Position numbers and translations under genes: made by a program. Positions 55,889-64,000 of a stretch of 64,000 bases of DNA are shown one piece after another. The notes under the pieces are model-generated. The model was not told the origin of the DNA, did not search any database, and saw nothing but the letters and a program-made list of their open reading frames with translations. The stretch is taken from contig NZ_FOJB01000001.1 in assembly GCF_900109955.1 (NCBI RefSeq), positions 2,046,001-2,110,000 on the forward strand, written 5' to 3'. Source of the DNA: Aliiroseovarius sediminilitoris (GTDB lineage: Bacteria > Pseudomonadota > Alphaproteobacteria > Rhodobacterales > Rhodobacteraceae). Numbering within the stretch: position 1 is the stretch's first letter; each line of letters starts with the position of its first letter.

Positions 55889-56890
55889 ATGGCAGCCCGC
55901 AAAAGCGCCCAGAAAAAACCCGCAAAATCAAATACATCTAAAGAAGATCTTCTGAATCACTATCGCGAGATGCTGCTGATCCGTCGATTCGAGGAAAAAG
56001 CCGGCCAGTTATACGGCATGGGTCTGATTGGCGGGTTCTGTCACTTGTATATTGGTCAGGAAGCCGTTGTCGTCGGTTTGGAAGCGGCCGCGAAGGAAGG
56101 CGACAAGCGTCTGACCTCCTATCGCGACCACGGCCACATGCTGGCCTGCGGGATGGACCCCAAGGGCGTGATGGCCGAGCTGACAGGCCGCGAAGGTGGC
56201 TATTCCAAGGGCAAGGGCGGGTCGATGCACATGTTTTCGACCGAAAAGCACTTCTATGGCGGCCACGGCATTGTGGGGGCGCAAGTGCCGATTGGCACAG
56301 GCCTGGCCTTTGCTGACAAATACATGGAAAACGGCGGTGTGACCTTCACCTATTTCGGCGATGGGGCAGCCAACCAGGGGCAGGTTTACGAAAGCTTCAA
56401 CATGGCGTCGCTGTGGCAGTTGCCTGTGGTCTATGTTGTTGAAAACAACCAATATGCCATGGGCACGTCGATGCAGCGGTCCAGTTCGACCCCTGACATC
56501 TATAAACGCGGTGAAGCGTTCGGCATCCCTGGTGAAGCGGTCGATGGGATGGACGTGCTGGCGGTGAAAGAGGCCGGACTGCGCGCCACCGAACACTGCC
56601 GCTCTGGCAATGGTCCCTATATCCTTGAGATGAAGACCTACCGCTATCGCGGCCACTCGATGTCTGACCCGGCCAAGTATCGCACCCGCGAAGAAGTGCA
56701 GAAAATCCGCGAAGAACGCGATGCGATCGAACATGTTCGCGAATTGCTTTTGCAGGGCAAACACGCATCCGAGGACGAGTTGAAGGCGATCGACAAGGAA
56801 ATCAAGAACATCGTCAACGAATCCGCCGAGTTCGCCAAGAACAGCCCGGAACCCGCTCTGGAAGAGCTGTGGACCGACATTTACGCCTGA
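55889..56890 (+). CDS. pdhA: Pyruvate dehydrogenase E1 component subunit alpha
   Basis: A 333-residue E1 alpha. A Lys/Ala-rich N-terminus precedes [20 protein letters not shown], then [20 protein letters not shown] and the thiamine-diphosphate motif [20 protein letters not shown] with [13 protein letters not shown]. The phosphorylation-loop region [16 protein letters not shown] is present. It heads pdhA-pdhB-pdhC. A GAGGAG lies seven bases before the ATG; the short in-frame extension upstream is not used. Confidence 0.96.
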   Translation: MAARKSAQKKPAKSNTSKEDLLNHYREMLLIRRFEEKAGQLYGMGLIGGFCHLYIGQEAVVVGLEAAAKEGDKRLTSYRDHGHMLACGMDPKGVMAELTGREGGYSKGKGGSMHMFSTEKHFYGGHGIVGAQVPIGTGLAFADKYMENGGVTFTYFGDGAANQGQVYESFNMASLWQLPVVYVVENNQYAMGTSMQRSSSTPDIYKRGEAFGIPGEAVDGMDVLAVKEAGLRATEHCRSGNGPYILEMKTYRYRGHSMSDPAKYRTREEVQKIREERDAIEHVRELLLQGKHASEDELKAIDKEIKNIVNESAEFAKNSPEPALEELWTDIYA

Positions 56891-56912
56891 CCCGGACAGA
56901 GGAGAGAAAAGA

Positions 56913-58289
56913 ATGGCCACTGAAGTATTGATGCCCGCCCTGTCCCCCACGATGGAAGAGGGAACATTGGCAAAATGGCTCGTAAAAGAGGGGGATGAGG
57001 TCGCATCGGGTGACATCATCGCCGAGATTGAAACCGACAAGGCCACGATGGAATTCGAAGCCGTGGACGAAGGCATCATCGGCAAGATCCTTGTCGAAGA
57101 AGGCACCGAGGGCGTGAAAGTGAACACCCCGATCGCCGTCCTGATCGAAGAGGGTGAAAGCGCGGATGACATTGCCGCCCCTGCTGCGGATGATGACGCG
57201 ACGGACGGCGCTCCGAAAGAGACGAGCGCTTCTGACCATGACAAGGCTGCCGCGCAGCCGATCAAGCGAAGTGCGCCACCCGAAACGGACATTCCCGAAG
57301 GCACGGAAATGCGCGCGACCACCGTGCGCGAAGCGTTGCGTGACGCGATGGCCGAGGAAATGCGCGCGGACGACACCGTGTTCCTGATGGGCGAAGAAGT
57401 GGCCGAGTATCAGGGGGCTTACAAGATCAGCCAGGGCCTGTTGGACGAGTTCGGTGCCAAGCGCGTGATTGACACCCCGATCACCGAGCATGGCTTTACC
57501 GGGCTTGCGACTGGCGCTGCGATGGGTGGGTTGAAACCGATTGTCGAATTCATGACTTTCAACTTCGCCATGCAGGCCATCGACCACATCATCAATACAG
57601 CCGCGAAAACGCGTTATATGTCGGGTGGACAGATGTCTTGCCCGATCGTGTTCCGTGGCGCCAACGGGGCCGCCGCCCGTGTGGCCGCCCAGCACAGCCA
57701 GGATTACGCCGCATGGTATGCACAGATTCCCGGCCTGCATGTGGCGATGCCCTATTCGGCAGCGGACGCCAAGGGGCTGCTGAAATCCGCGATCCGTGAT
57801 GAAAACCCGGTGGTCTTCCTGGAGAACGAACTGCTCTATGGGCAGAGCTTTGACGTGCCGATGATGGATGACTACACCGTGCCCTTCGGCAAGGCACGGA
57901 TCTGGCGCGAGGGCGATGACGTGACCATTGTCAGCTTCGGCATCGGCATGAAATACGCACTCGAAGCCGCAGACGCGCTGGCCGAAGACGGCATCTCTGC
58001 CGAGGTGATCGACCTGCGCACGCTGCGTCCGCTGGACTATGACACGGTGATCAACTCGGTCATGAAAACCAACCGTTGCATCACGGTGGAAGAAGGCTGG
58101 CCGGTCTGCTCGATCGGCAACCACCTGTCGGCAACCATCATGGAACGCGCGTTCGATTATCTGGATGCGCCCGTGATCAACCTGACCGGCAAGGACGTGC
58201 CCATGCCCTATGCCGCCAACCTTGAAAAGCTCGCGCTTGTGACCACGAAAGAGGTCATTGATGCCGCCAAAGCCGTAACCTATCGTTAA
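56913..58289 (+). CDS. pdhB: Pyruvate dehydrogenase E1 component subunit beta with N-terminal lipoyl domain
   Basis: A 458-residue fused protein. Residues 1-80 form a biotinyl/lipoyl domain ([20 protein letters not shown], lipoyl Lys in [12 protein letters not shown]), then an acidic Ala-rich linker to about 130, then E1 beta ([74 protein letters not shown]). A lipoyl domain on E1 beta is known in alphaproteobacteria such as Sinorhizobium. The lipoyl domain is almost identical to that of the next gene, so it was either duplicated recently or is kept alike by gene conversion. Confidence 0.96.
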   Translation: MATEVLMPALSPTMEEGTLAKWLVKEGDEVASGDIIAEIETDKATMEFEAVDEGIIGKILVEEGTEGVKVNTPIAVLIEEGESADDIAAPAADDDATDGAPKETSASDHDKAAAQPIKRSAPPETDIPEGTEMRATTVREALRDAMAEEMRADDTVFLMGEEVAEYQGAYKISQGLLDEFGAKRVIDTPITEHGFTGLATGAAMGGLKPIVEFMTFNFAMQAIDHIINTAAKTRYMSGGQMSCPIVFRGANGAAARVAAQHSQDYAAWYAQIPGLHVAMPYSAADAKGLLKSAIRDENPVVFLENELLYGQSFDVPMMDDYTVPFGKARIWREGDDVTIVSFGIGMKYALEAADALAEDGISAEVIDLRTLRPLDYDTVINSVMKTNRCITVEEGWPVCSIGNHLSATIMERAFDYLDAPVINLTGKDVPMPYAANLEKLALVTTKEVIDAAKAVTYR

Positions 58290-58301
58290 GGAGACACTGT
58301 C

Positions 58302-59597
58302 ATGGCAACCGAAATTCTGATGCCCGCCCTGTCCCCCACGATGGAGGAAGGCACCCTGGCCAAATGGCTGGTCAAGGAGGGCGACGAGGTCGCGTCGGGC
58401 GATCTTCTGGCCGAGATTGAAACCGACAAGGCGACGATGGAGTTCGAAGCCGTTGATGAAGGCATCATCGGCAAGATCCTTGTGGCAGAAGGGACCGAAG
58501 GCGTGAAGGTGAACACTGCCATCGCGATCCTTGTTGAAGAAGGTGAAGAGGTCGGCGATGTCGCCGAAAGCACACCTGCGGCATCGAAGGCGACCGAGGC
58601 TGAAGCCACCCCGGTGAAGGAGGAAGCATCGGCACCTGCCGCTGCGACTCCCGCCGTCCCTGCCCCGCAAGCCGCTGATGGAACACGCATCTTTGCCTCA
58701 CCTTTGGCACGACGGATCGCGGCGGACAAGGGGTTGGACCTGACGCAGATCAAAGGCTCCGGTCCCAAGGGACGGATCATCAAGGCTGATGTAGAGGTCG
58801 CGACCGCCGCGCCCAAAGTCGCCGCTGCTCCTGCAAGTGCACCCGCCGCGGCGGCTCCCGCCCCGTCCGTGTCGTCGGATACTGTGGTCGCAATGTATGA
58901 AGGCCGCGAATTTGAAGAGGTCAAGCTGGACGGGATGCGCAAAATCATCGCCACCCGCCTGACGGAAGCCAAACAGACCATCCCGCACTTCTATCTGCGG
59001 CGCGATATCCAGTTGGATGCGCTGCTGGCTTTCCGCAGTCAGTTGAACAAGCAGTTGGAAGCGCGTGGCGTGAAGCTGTCTGTCAATGATTTCATCATCA
59101 AGGCCTGCGCGATAGCGCTGCAACAGGTCCCAGACGCGAACGCAGTTTGGGCCGGTGATCGGGTTCTGAAGATGAAAGCTTCGGACGTGGCGGTTGCCGT
59201 CGCGATCGAAGGCGGCCTGTTCACGCCTGTGCTGCAAGATGCGGAACAGCGGTCCCTGTCAAGCCTGTCGAGCCAGATGAAAGACCTGGCTGCCCGTGCG
59301 CGCGACCGTAAACTTGCGCCGCATGAGTATCAAGGCGGCAGCTTCGCCATCTCGAACCTTGGGATGTTTGGCACCGACAATTTCGACGCCGTGATCAACC
59401 CCCCGCATGGCGCGATCCTTGCGGTAGGAGCTGGTGTGAAAAAGCCTGTCGTGAATTCTGAAGGAGCGCTTGATGTGGCGACCGTGATGTCGGTCACGTT
59501 GAGCGTTGACCACCGGGTCATTGACGGGGCGCTTGGGGCAGAGCTTCTGAACGCCATCAAGGATAACCTTGAAAATCCGATATCAATGTTGGCCTGA
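58302..59597 (+). CDS. pdhC: Pyruvate dehydrogenase E2 (dihydrolipoyl acetyltransferase)
   Basis: A 431-residue E2. A single lipoyl domain (1-80, [12 protein letters not shown]), an Ala/Pro/Glu-rich linker, a peripheral-subunit-binding domain ([21 protein letters not shown], near 130-165), a second Ala-rich linker, and the catalytic domain from about 205 ending [20 protein letters not shown], whose His and Asp form the active site. It carries acetyl groups between E1 and CoA. The E3 gene lpd is not downstream in the window: an AhpD-like gene follows 100 bp later. Confidence 0.96.
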   Translation: MATEILMPALSPTMEEGTLAKWLVKEGDEVASGDLLAEIETDKATMEFEAVDEGIIGKILVAEGTEGVKVNTAIAILVEEGEEVGDVAESTPAASKATEAEATPVKEEASAPAAATPAVPAPQAADGTRIFASPLARRIAADKGLDLTQIKGSGPKGRIIKADVEVATAAPKVAAAPASAPAAAAPAPSVSSDTVVAMYEGREFEEVKLDGMRKIIATRLTEAKQTIPHFYLRRDIQLDALLAFRSQLNKQLEARGVKLSVNDFIIKACAIALQQVPDANAVWAGDRVLKMKASDVAVAVAIEGGLFTPVLQDAEQRSLSSLSSQMKDLAARARDRKLAPHEYQGGSFAISNLGMFGTDNFDAVINPPHGAILAVGAGVKKPVVNSEGALDVATVMSVTLSVDHRVIDGALGAELLNAIKDNLENPISMLA

Positions 59598-59698
59598 CAA
59601 GTATTCGGAAAAAGGCATCTATTGACATGGCTCAAGGCGAACCCCACCGCCTTGGGCCATTTGCTTTTCCAGCGCTTTGGAAAAATTGGGAGACGCAA

Positions 59699-60034
59699 TT
59701 GGATTTCAGAACTTTGCTCGACGACACATCGGCCAATACGGACAACTTCCGTGCCAGTCAGCCGGATGCGGCCAAGGGGTTCGTCGGGATGCATCGCGCT
59801 GCGATGGGAAACGGCGCGCTATCAACAAAAGATAAGGAGTTGCAATGCATCGCCATCGGCATTGCCAAGCAGTGTAATGACTGCATCGGCTTTCACGTCC
59901 GCGCGGCCATCAAGGCAGGTGCCACCCGCGATGAGATCGCGGAAACCGTATCGGTTGCCATCATGATGGGGGGTGGTCCGGGCTACATGTATGGTGCGCG
60001 CGCATTGCAGGCATATGATCAGTTGTCACGATAA
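59699..60034 (+). CDS. Carboxymuconolactone decarboxylase/AhpD-like family protein
   Basis: A 111-residue protein if read from a TTG at 59699, which has GGGAG six bases upstream and gives the usual N-terminus DFRTLLDDTSANTDNFRASQ. A longer ATG start at 59627 (MAQGEPHRLG) has no clear ribosome site. The AhpD-type signature is intact: CIAIGIAKQCNDCIGFHVRA, with the CxxC pair and His that give alkylhydroperoxidase-like disulfide chemistry. The product may protect the adjacent lipoamide enzymes or metabolise peroxides; this is inference from position. Confidence 0.75.
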   Translation: MDFRTLLDDTSANTDNFRASQPDAAKGFVGMHRAAMGNGALSTKDKELQCIAIGIAKQCNDCIGFHVRAAIKAGATRDEIAETVSVAIMMGGGPGYMYGARALQAYDQLSR

Positions 60035-60051
60035 GACGAACTGCAAAGCAA

Positions 60052-60077
60052 AAGGGCGGCGCAATCGCGTCGCCCTT
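60052..60077 (+). terminator. Hairpin after the AhpD-like gene
   Basis: AAGGGCGGCG and CGTCGCCCTT pair with one G-T pair over a six-base loop, 18 bases after the stop codon. The downstream run is not T-rich, so it is a partial match to a terminator. Confidence 0.5.
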
Positions 60078-60115
60078 GTCATATCGGGGTATACTACCCA
60101 GCTTTTGCGGGTCGG

Positions 60116-60184
60116 TTAACCGGCAACGGCGACCAGAAAAAGGGTCGAAAACCCTACCACTGCCGCAAACCAAATCTGTTTCAT
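60116..60184 (-). CDS. 22-residue membrane peptide candidate
   Basis: The minus-strand frame reads MKQIWFAAVVGFSTLFLVAV then AG and stops. Nearly the whole length is one hydrophobic helix, with a positive start (MKQ). A GGAG lies eight bases before the ATG. It is far below automatic length cut-offs. There is no other gene in the 245 bp between the AhpD-like gene and cysE. No family is recognised. It could be a small membrane peptide or a chance ORF. Confidence 0.45.
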   Translation of the reverse strand: MKQIWFAAVVGFSTLFLVAVAG

Positions 60185-60278
60185 CTCGGATCTCCGATCA
60201 TTGTCCACGGCTCCGTATAGATGAAGTCGGCAGATCAAAACATTGATTTATCGCAAACTTGCGGATTTCCGCCGATTG

Positions 60279-61082
60279 TCACTGAATCAGTCGCTGATCC
60301 ATGTTGATCGACGGGCAATCACAGCCAGCCTCGCCCACGATCCGGGCCGGAACGCCTGCAACGGTCTTGTGGCTTGGCACGTCTTCCAACACGACCGATC
60401 CAGCGGCGATGCGCGAGCAGGTGCCGACTTTGATATTGCCGAGCACCTTCGCGCCCGCGCCGATCAGCACACCATCCGCGATCTTGGGGTGACGATCTTC
60501 GTCTTCCTTGCCAGTGCCGCCCAGCGTCACGGAATGCAGCATCGACACGTTGTCCCCCACGACGGCGGTTTCACCGATCACGATGGAATGGGCGTGATCA
60601 ATCATGATCCCGCGTCCGATCCGCGCGCCGGGATGGATGTCGATGCCATACACTTCGGAGCAGCGCATCTGGATAAAATACGCCAGATCCTTACGCCCCT
60701 GTTTCCACAGGTAGTGGCCGACACGATAGGCCTGCATCGCTTGGAAGCCCTTGAAATACAGCACCGGCTGCAACATGCGATGGCAGGCCGGGTCACGATC
60801 AAGCACGGCGGTGATGTCAGCGCGCGCGGCTTCAGCCAGATCCGGGCAATCGGCATAGGCTTCGTCTGCGATCTCGCGCAAAAGCACCATGCTCATCTCA
60901 TTCGAGTTGAGTTTGGCGGCAAACCGATAGGACAACGCCTTCTCCAGCGTGCGGTGATGCAGCACACAGGCATGGATCAGCCCGCCCATCAGCGGCTCGT
61001 CCGCGACCGCCTGACGGGCTTCGCTGGTAATCCGGTCCCAGACAGGTTCGATTTCGGTGACGATTGCGCGCTTCTCTGCCAT
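60279..61082 (-). CDS. cysE: Serine O-acetyltransferase
   Basis: A 267-residue CysE that acetylates L-serine from acetyl-CoA, the first step of cysteine synthesis. The N-terminal helical domain (IWD-type start EPVWDRITSEARQAV, then SYRFAAKLNSNEMS) precedes left-handed beta-helix hexapeptide repeats: GIDIHPGARIGRGIMIDHAHS, VVGDNVSMLHSVTLGGTG, ILGNIKVG-like segments and GVPARIVG. The final residues are the regulatory tail, although the C-terminal Ile typical of a cysteine-synthase-binding end is replaced by DQRLIQ. AGGAAAG precedes the ATG. It lies next to the GTA cluster, as in other Rhodobacterales. Confidence 0.95.
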   Translation of the reverse strand: MAEKRAIVTEIEPVWDRITSEARQAVADEPLMGGLIHACVLHHRTLEKALSYRFAAKLNSNEMSMVLLREIADEAYADCPDLAEAARADITAVLDRDPACHRMLQPVLYFKGFQAMQAYRVGHYLWKQGRKDLAYFIQMRCSEVYGIDIHPGARIGRGIMIDHAHSIVIGETAVVGDNVSMLHSVTLGGTGKEDEDRHPKIADGVLIGAGAKVLGNIKVGTCSRIAAGSVVLEDVPSHKTVAGVPARIVGEAGCDCPSINMDQRLIQ

Positions 61083-61167
61083 GGTCTTTCCTCGTGTTGA
61101 AGCCATTCCCTACACCAGATAGAGTCAGAGTTCAAAATGCAAACCCATGATATCACAGATATCTGAC

Positions 61168-61506
61168 ATGAATGAAAACCAGATCACTGCCTATCGCGCA
61201 CAGTTGACCGAGGCGCTGCGCGCGCTCGATCGCAGCGATGCACGTGGGGCGTCGGGACAAAAGACGGTCGAGTTGGATCAACAAGCGGTGGGACGGCTCA
61301 GCCGAATGGATGCTTTGCAAAATCAAGCCATGGCCAGGGCGACGGGTGCGCGCCGTGCCGCCCAGCGCACACGCATTCACGCCGCGCTTGCCCGTCTGGA
61401 CGCGAGCGAGTTCGGATATTGCGAAGATTGCGGGGAGGATATTCCAATTGGTCGGCTTGATCTGGACCCTTGCGTGACGAAATGCATCAATTGCGCGAGC
61501 GGGTAG
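61168..61506 (+). CDS. DksA/TraR-type C4 zinc-finger protein
   Basis: A 112-residue protein (start MNENQITAYRAQL; an ATG seven codons upstream is possible). A coiled-coil-like N-terminal region leads to a C-terminal four-cysteine zinc finger, YCEDCGEDIPIGRLDLDPCVTKCINC, as in the DksA/TraR family that binds RNA polymerase. It lacks the N-terminal DxxDxA tip sequence of E. coli DksA. It is divergent from cysE, and its end overlaps the GTA-associated gene by 20 bp on the other strand. Confidence 0.88.
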   Translation: MNENQITAYRAQLTEALRALDRSDARGASGQKTVELDQQAVGRLSRMDALQNQAMARATGARRAAQRTRIHAALARLDASEFGYCEDCGEDIPIGRLDLDPCVTKCINCASG

Positions 61507-61798
61507 GCATGGAACGTCGGTCATTTCGGGCTTTCAGCGCGGCAAACACAGTCAACATGCAGTCGACATAGTCGGGGTCGTTAAGGAACGGCTCAGCCGC
61601 GCGCGGCAAGCACATCGCGACCGATCCAAGGCTGCCATTGCCCCATGAGGGGTGCGCGTGGCCCAATGCCCGCCGGTATCTGTCAGCCGCCTCGGCGCGA
61701 TGCAGCATTTCCAGCATGGCACCGGGGCGCTTGCGGGCCGGAAGCACAAGAAGCGCGCATCCGGCCGCTGCGATATCTCCGGGCAGAACGGGACGCAT
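61487..61798 (-). CDS. Small protein downstream of GTA gp15 (DUF7742-like)
   Basis: A 103-residue protein starting MRPVLPGDIAAAGCALLVLP, then EMLHRAEAADRYRRALGHAH and CLPRAAEPFLNDPDYVDCML. It starts four bases after the gp15 stop on the same strand and is the last gene of the visible GTA operon. Rhodobacterales genomes commonly have a small gene in this place; I connect it to DUF7742 from memory. No function is known to me. It overlaps the 3' end of the DksA/TraR gene by 20 bp. Confidence 0.65.
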   Translation of the reverse strand: MRPVLPGDIAAAGCALLVLPARKRPGAMLEMLHRAEAADRYRRALGHAHPSWGNGSLGSVAMCLPRAAEPFLNDPDYVDCMLTVFAALKARNDRRSMPTRSRN

Positions 61799-61801
61799 GG
61801 G

Positions 61802-64000
61802 TTACAGCGCCACATCCAGCCGGGCATAGGGTCCGGGGCCGAACCGATCCGAGATTTGCGCCACCTCGACCATATAGGCACCGCCGACCAAGTCAGCACT
61901 TCGCATCATGGCGTCGTAGCTCCATTCCGGCATTGCCAGTTCCACTTCGCGTTTGACTGACCCGCCGTCGATCACACGCAGGCGATAGCGCTCGACCGCC
62001 TCGCCCAACGGCACGTCACCCTCGCCCCAAGTGTCACCGTCAATGCGGCTGCGTCTGATCCAGCGGATCACGTGGTCGCCCGACGACAGGTCGGCAGACA
62101 GATGCACCGGGGCATATGGGCGCAGACCTATCCCCTTGAAGGCATGGATCTGATGCAGGAATGACGGGTCAGACAGCGGCTTGCGCGCCGGGCCAATCCG
62201 GTAATGCCGGTTCAACCCACGCGCCGAGGACGCCAGTCGAACCTGCGACTGATGGCCGCCCAACAGCACGAAATAGCTGCCCACCGGCCATGTCTGCGGT
62301 GCAGTCGCATCGGTGCCCGCCTGTCCCCGCAACCGCATGGTCAGATCATAAGTGCGTTCATCCACCAACGCGGCACCGGCAAACTGAAACACCTCCCAAT
62401 TGTCCGGGCTGCCGTCGCCAATGACCGCAACGTTGGCACCGTTCAGCATGTCATCAACAGAGCAGGAAGCCAAAGTGCCGTCAGTCAGCGTAATCCGCAA
62501 GGCCGGACCCCGGTCAATCACACCTGACGGCGCGCGTTCCAGATCCGTCCGTGTCACTCCGACGATCGATGGGTCGGTGATCATGCGATTGACAGCATAG
62601 CCGTTATCCGTGACCGAGCTGTAGAGCGCCACGCGCCCCGGCCAAGGTTTGGCCGCAACAGCAATACGCGGTTGGTGCGGCACCTCGTCCCCGGTCAGGA
62701 ACGGCAAATCCATGAACAGCGGAAACACAGGTGCGGGTGGGATGTAGGGCTTCACCGCAGGGGCCGGTTCGACACTGTCCGAGGGTTGAAACAATCCTGG
62801 CTCAACGCGTACGGCACGCAACGTCTGAACCTCTGTGTGATCCACGTAGTCAATCCGGTATTGTTCGGTGCCCGCATCCGTCGTCAGTTCAATCACATCG
62901 CCCGCCCCTTTCGACAGCTCCGACGGCGGCAGCGCAAATGTCGCCTTGTCACGTGCCACGCGGGCCTCGGATAGCCAACGTTCGACGATTGCACGCGCCT
63001 CCACACGGGTCAGGATCAGGGGGATTTCGGATGCGGCAACCGTGCGGCTGCTTTCATCCGGGAAAGTCGCTTCGACCGACCGTACGTCATAATCCCCTGC
63101 CCCCTCGACATAGGTCAACCTGACGCGCCCCGCAATCTCGGCTTCCGGGTCACGCACGCGTTCCAGCGTGGTATCGCGATCAGGCGACAGCGCCATCTTG
63201 TCAGGATCAAGCCTGTGATCTGACCGCCCGGTACGTGTCTTGAAGATAAGCACGCCTTCGCGTTCCGTCACCTCGAACCCATAGGCGAGCATCAGGGGCT
63301 GCAATGCAGCGCGCGCGCCACCGATCTGATCGACGATATAGCCGCGCACGAGGCCATAGAGCTTCGAGACATCGTATCGCACGACACCCGACCGCTCGCA
63401 TATCTCAGCCACGACAGATGCCAGCGAACGCGCCGACACCCGCCCGTTCAGCCAATGGCCGCGATCATAATTCGCCCCGTCGCTCCACAACCCCTTGCGG
63501 TTGGGAAACTGCGGAAAGGGTCGTGCATCCCACGCCCAGACATGCGCGCGGGACATGTCCAGCATTTGCACGCCGGTCGCGCTGTGGGTCGGGTTGTTGT
63601 CAACTCGCCCCCAATAGTCGTAGATCGCCCGCAGGTATTGCGCCTGGATCAGATCGTCCCGCCGCCCGTTCGAATAGCGCGGCCTGGAGCTTTCCGAGCT
63701 TTTGGGGTCCAGGAACTTGTTGGGCTGGTTGGTGCCTTTGTCGATGGCCGCACAGCCAAGCTCGGTGAACCAGAAGGGCTTCGATCCCGGCAACCAACCG
63801 GTCGGATCACTGTCGCGCACGCCGGCGACACGATTGTGATGCGACCGCTCCCACCAATTGCGCAGGTCCTTGTAGCGATAAACCCACGGCTCTCCATGTG
63901 CGCCATCGGTGATCGGGGTGCGGATCTGGAGCGTCCGGGCATCGGGTGTCTTGTAATACCAATCATACCCCTCGCCGCCCTCGATGTTGGATTGAAGATA
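61802..64000 (-). CDS. Gene transfer agent host-specificity/baseplate protein gp15, C-terminal part (cut by window edge)
   Basis: Partial: 732 residues to the stop are visible and the frame is open to the edge. The visible N-terminal part (NIEGGEGYDWYYKTPDART, DLRNWWERSHHNRV, WLPGSKPFWFTELGCAAIDK, GTNQPNKFLDPKSSESSRPR) is the end of the GTA TIM-barrel-like domain of R. capsulatus gp15-type proteins; next comes a phage tip-attachment (J/tail_3-like) part (RSLASVVAEICERSGVVRYD) and a C-terminal beta-rich region. The protein sits at the tail tip of GTA particles. No start or earlier GTA genes are in the window. No stop codon or frame break is seen, so the GTA tail gene appears intact here. Confidence 0.9.
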   Translation of the reverse strand, partial: YLQSNIEGGEGYDWYYKTPDARTLQIRTPITDGAHGEPWVYRYKDLRNWWERSHHNRVAGVRDSDPTGWLPGSKPFWFTELGCAAIDKGTNQPNKFLDPKSSESSRPRYSNGRRDDLIQAQYLRAIYDYWGRVDNNPTHSATGVQMLDMSRAHVWAWDARPFPQFPNRKGLWSDGANYDRGHWLNGRVSARSLASVVAEICERSGVVRYDVSKLYGLVRGYIVDQIGGARAALQPLMLAYGFEVTEREGVLIFKTRTGRSDHRLDPDKMALSPDRDTTLERVRDPEAEIAGRVRLTYVEGAGDYDVRSVEATFPDESSRTVAASEIPLILTRVEARAIVERWLSEARVARDKATFALPPSELSKGAGDVIELTTDAGTEQYRIDYVDHTEVQTLRAVRVEPGLFQPSDSVEPAPAVKPYIPPAPVFPLFMDLPFLTGDEVPHQPRIAVAAKPWPGRVALYSSVTDNGYAVNRMITDPSIVGVTRTDLERAPSGVIDRGPALRITLTDGTLASCSVDDMLNGANVAVIGDGSPDNWEVFQFAGAALVDERTYDLTMRLRGQAGTDATAPQTWPVGSYFVLLGGHQSQVRLASSARGLNRHYRIGPARKPLSDPSFLHQIHAFKGIGLRPYAPVHLSADLSSGDHVIRWIRRSRIDGDTWGEGDVPLGEAVERYRLRVIDGGSVKREVELAMPEWSYDAMMRSADLVGGAYMVEVAQISDRFGPGPYARLDVAL

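Noticed and set aside
56814-58670. Minus-strand ORF of 618 codons opposite pdhB and pdhC
   Set aside because: Antisense to two well-identified genes; it spans both and matches neither a family nor an operon logic.
61802-64000. Prophage tail gene
   Set aside because: The TIM-barrel part, the adjoining small gene and the cysE neighbourhood fit a gene transfer agent cluster better than a prophage; no integrase or attachment site is seen.
1-64000. tRNA, rRNA, insertion sequences and attachment sites
   Set aside because: All gaps were read for cloverleaf T-loop text, transposase fragments and terminal repeats; none was convincing.

Overview
The window looks like a chromosomal segment of a Rhodobacterales (Roseobacter-group) alphaproteobacterium. 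The reasons are the GC-rich coding style, a ftsW-murG-murC-DUF2484-murB block, aerobic-type cobS/cobT, pdhB with its own N-terminal lipoyl domain, glcG-glcB, a T1SS-type RTX/Hint protein, and at the right edge the 3' end of a gene transfer agent (GTA) structural cluster beside cysE. Most of the window is ordinary core genome. The accessory or decaying pieces are small and sit between core genes.

Region by region. 1-5.6 kb (minus): cell-wall/division operon, read as ftsW, murG, murC, an APC amino-acid permease, two DUF2484 genes, murB (cut by the edge); many junctions overlap by 4 bp. 5.8-9.9 kb: EamA-type exporter and the two-gene proton-translocating transhydrogenase pntA-pntB with a clear terminator. 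10-14.1 kb: membrane methyltransferase, kynureninase, pirin, an endonuclease/exonuclease/phosphatase-fold enzyme. 14.1-17.2 kb (minus): three TadE/TadG-like proteins, the largest with a von Willebrand A domain. 17.5-22.5 kb: glutamate dehydrogenase, periplasmic amidase, a damaged DsbA-like gene, an aminotransferase. 22.7-25.2 kb: RTX/Hint protein and an unrecognised broken gene.

25.4-32.3 kb: class-I glutamine amidotransferase, glcG-glcB (malate synthase G), pepN, SLT-like exported protein. 32.6-43.6 kb: gatB, DUF4177, bolA, a J-domain protein, cobS-cobT (cobaltochelatase), pepP, DUF427, and the divergent pair anmK/tyrS. 43.8-53.2 kb: unknown exported protein, aminotransferase, ppiD-trpE, DUF3179 protein, two overlapping cyclophilins, pgk. 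53.3-55.7 kb: a 41-codon ORF overlapping hemP, class-I fba, a broken Hint-domain fragment, ftsB. 55.8-60 kb: pdhA-pdhB-pdhC behind a perfect-arm dyad, then an AhpD-like protein. 60.1-64 kb: a 22-codon membrane peptide candidate, cysE, a DksA/TraR zinc-finger protein, a GTA-associated small gene and the 3' two thirds or so of GTA gp15, which runs off the window.

The less ordinary signals are: three copies of one intergenic repeat (about 35.7, 44.75 and 49.6 kb); three gene remnants with visible lesions (DsbA-like, unknown at 24.9 kb, Hint fragment at 55 kb); small coupled or solitary ORFs (41 aa next to hemP; 22 aa next to cysE); several strong dyads in promoter positions; and the permease inserted in the murein operon. 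No tRNA, rRNA, CRISPR array, insertion sequence or prophage was seen.
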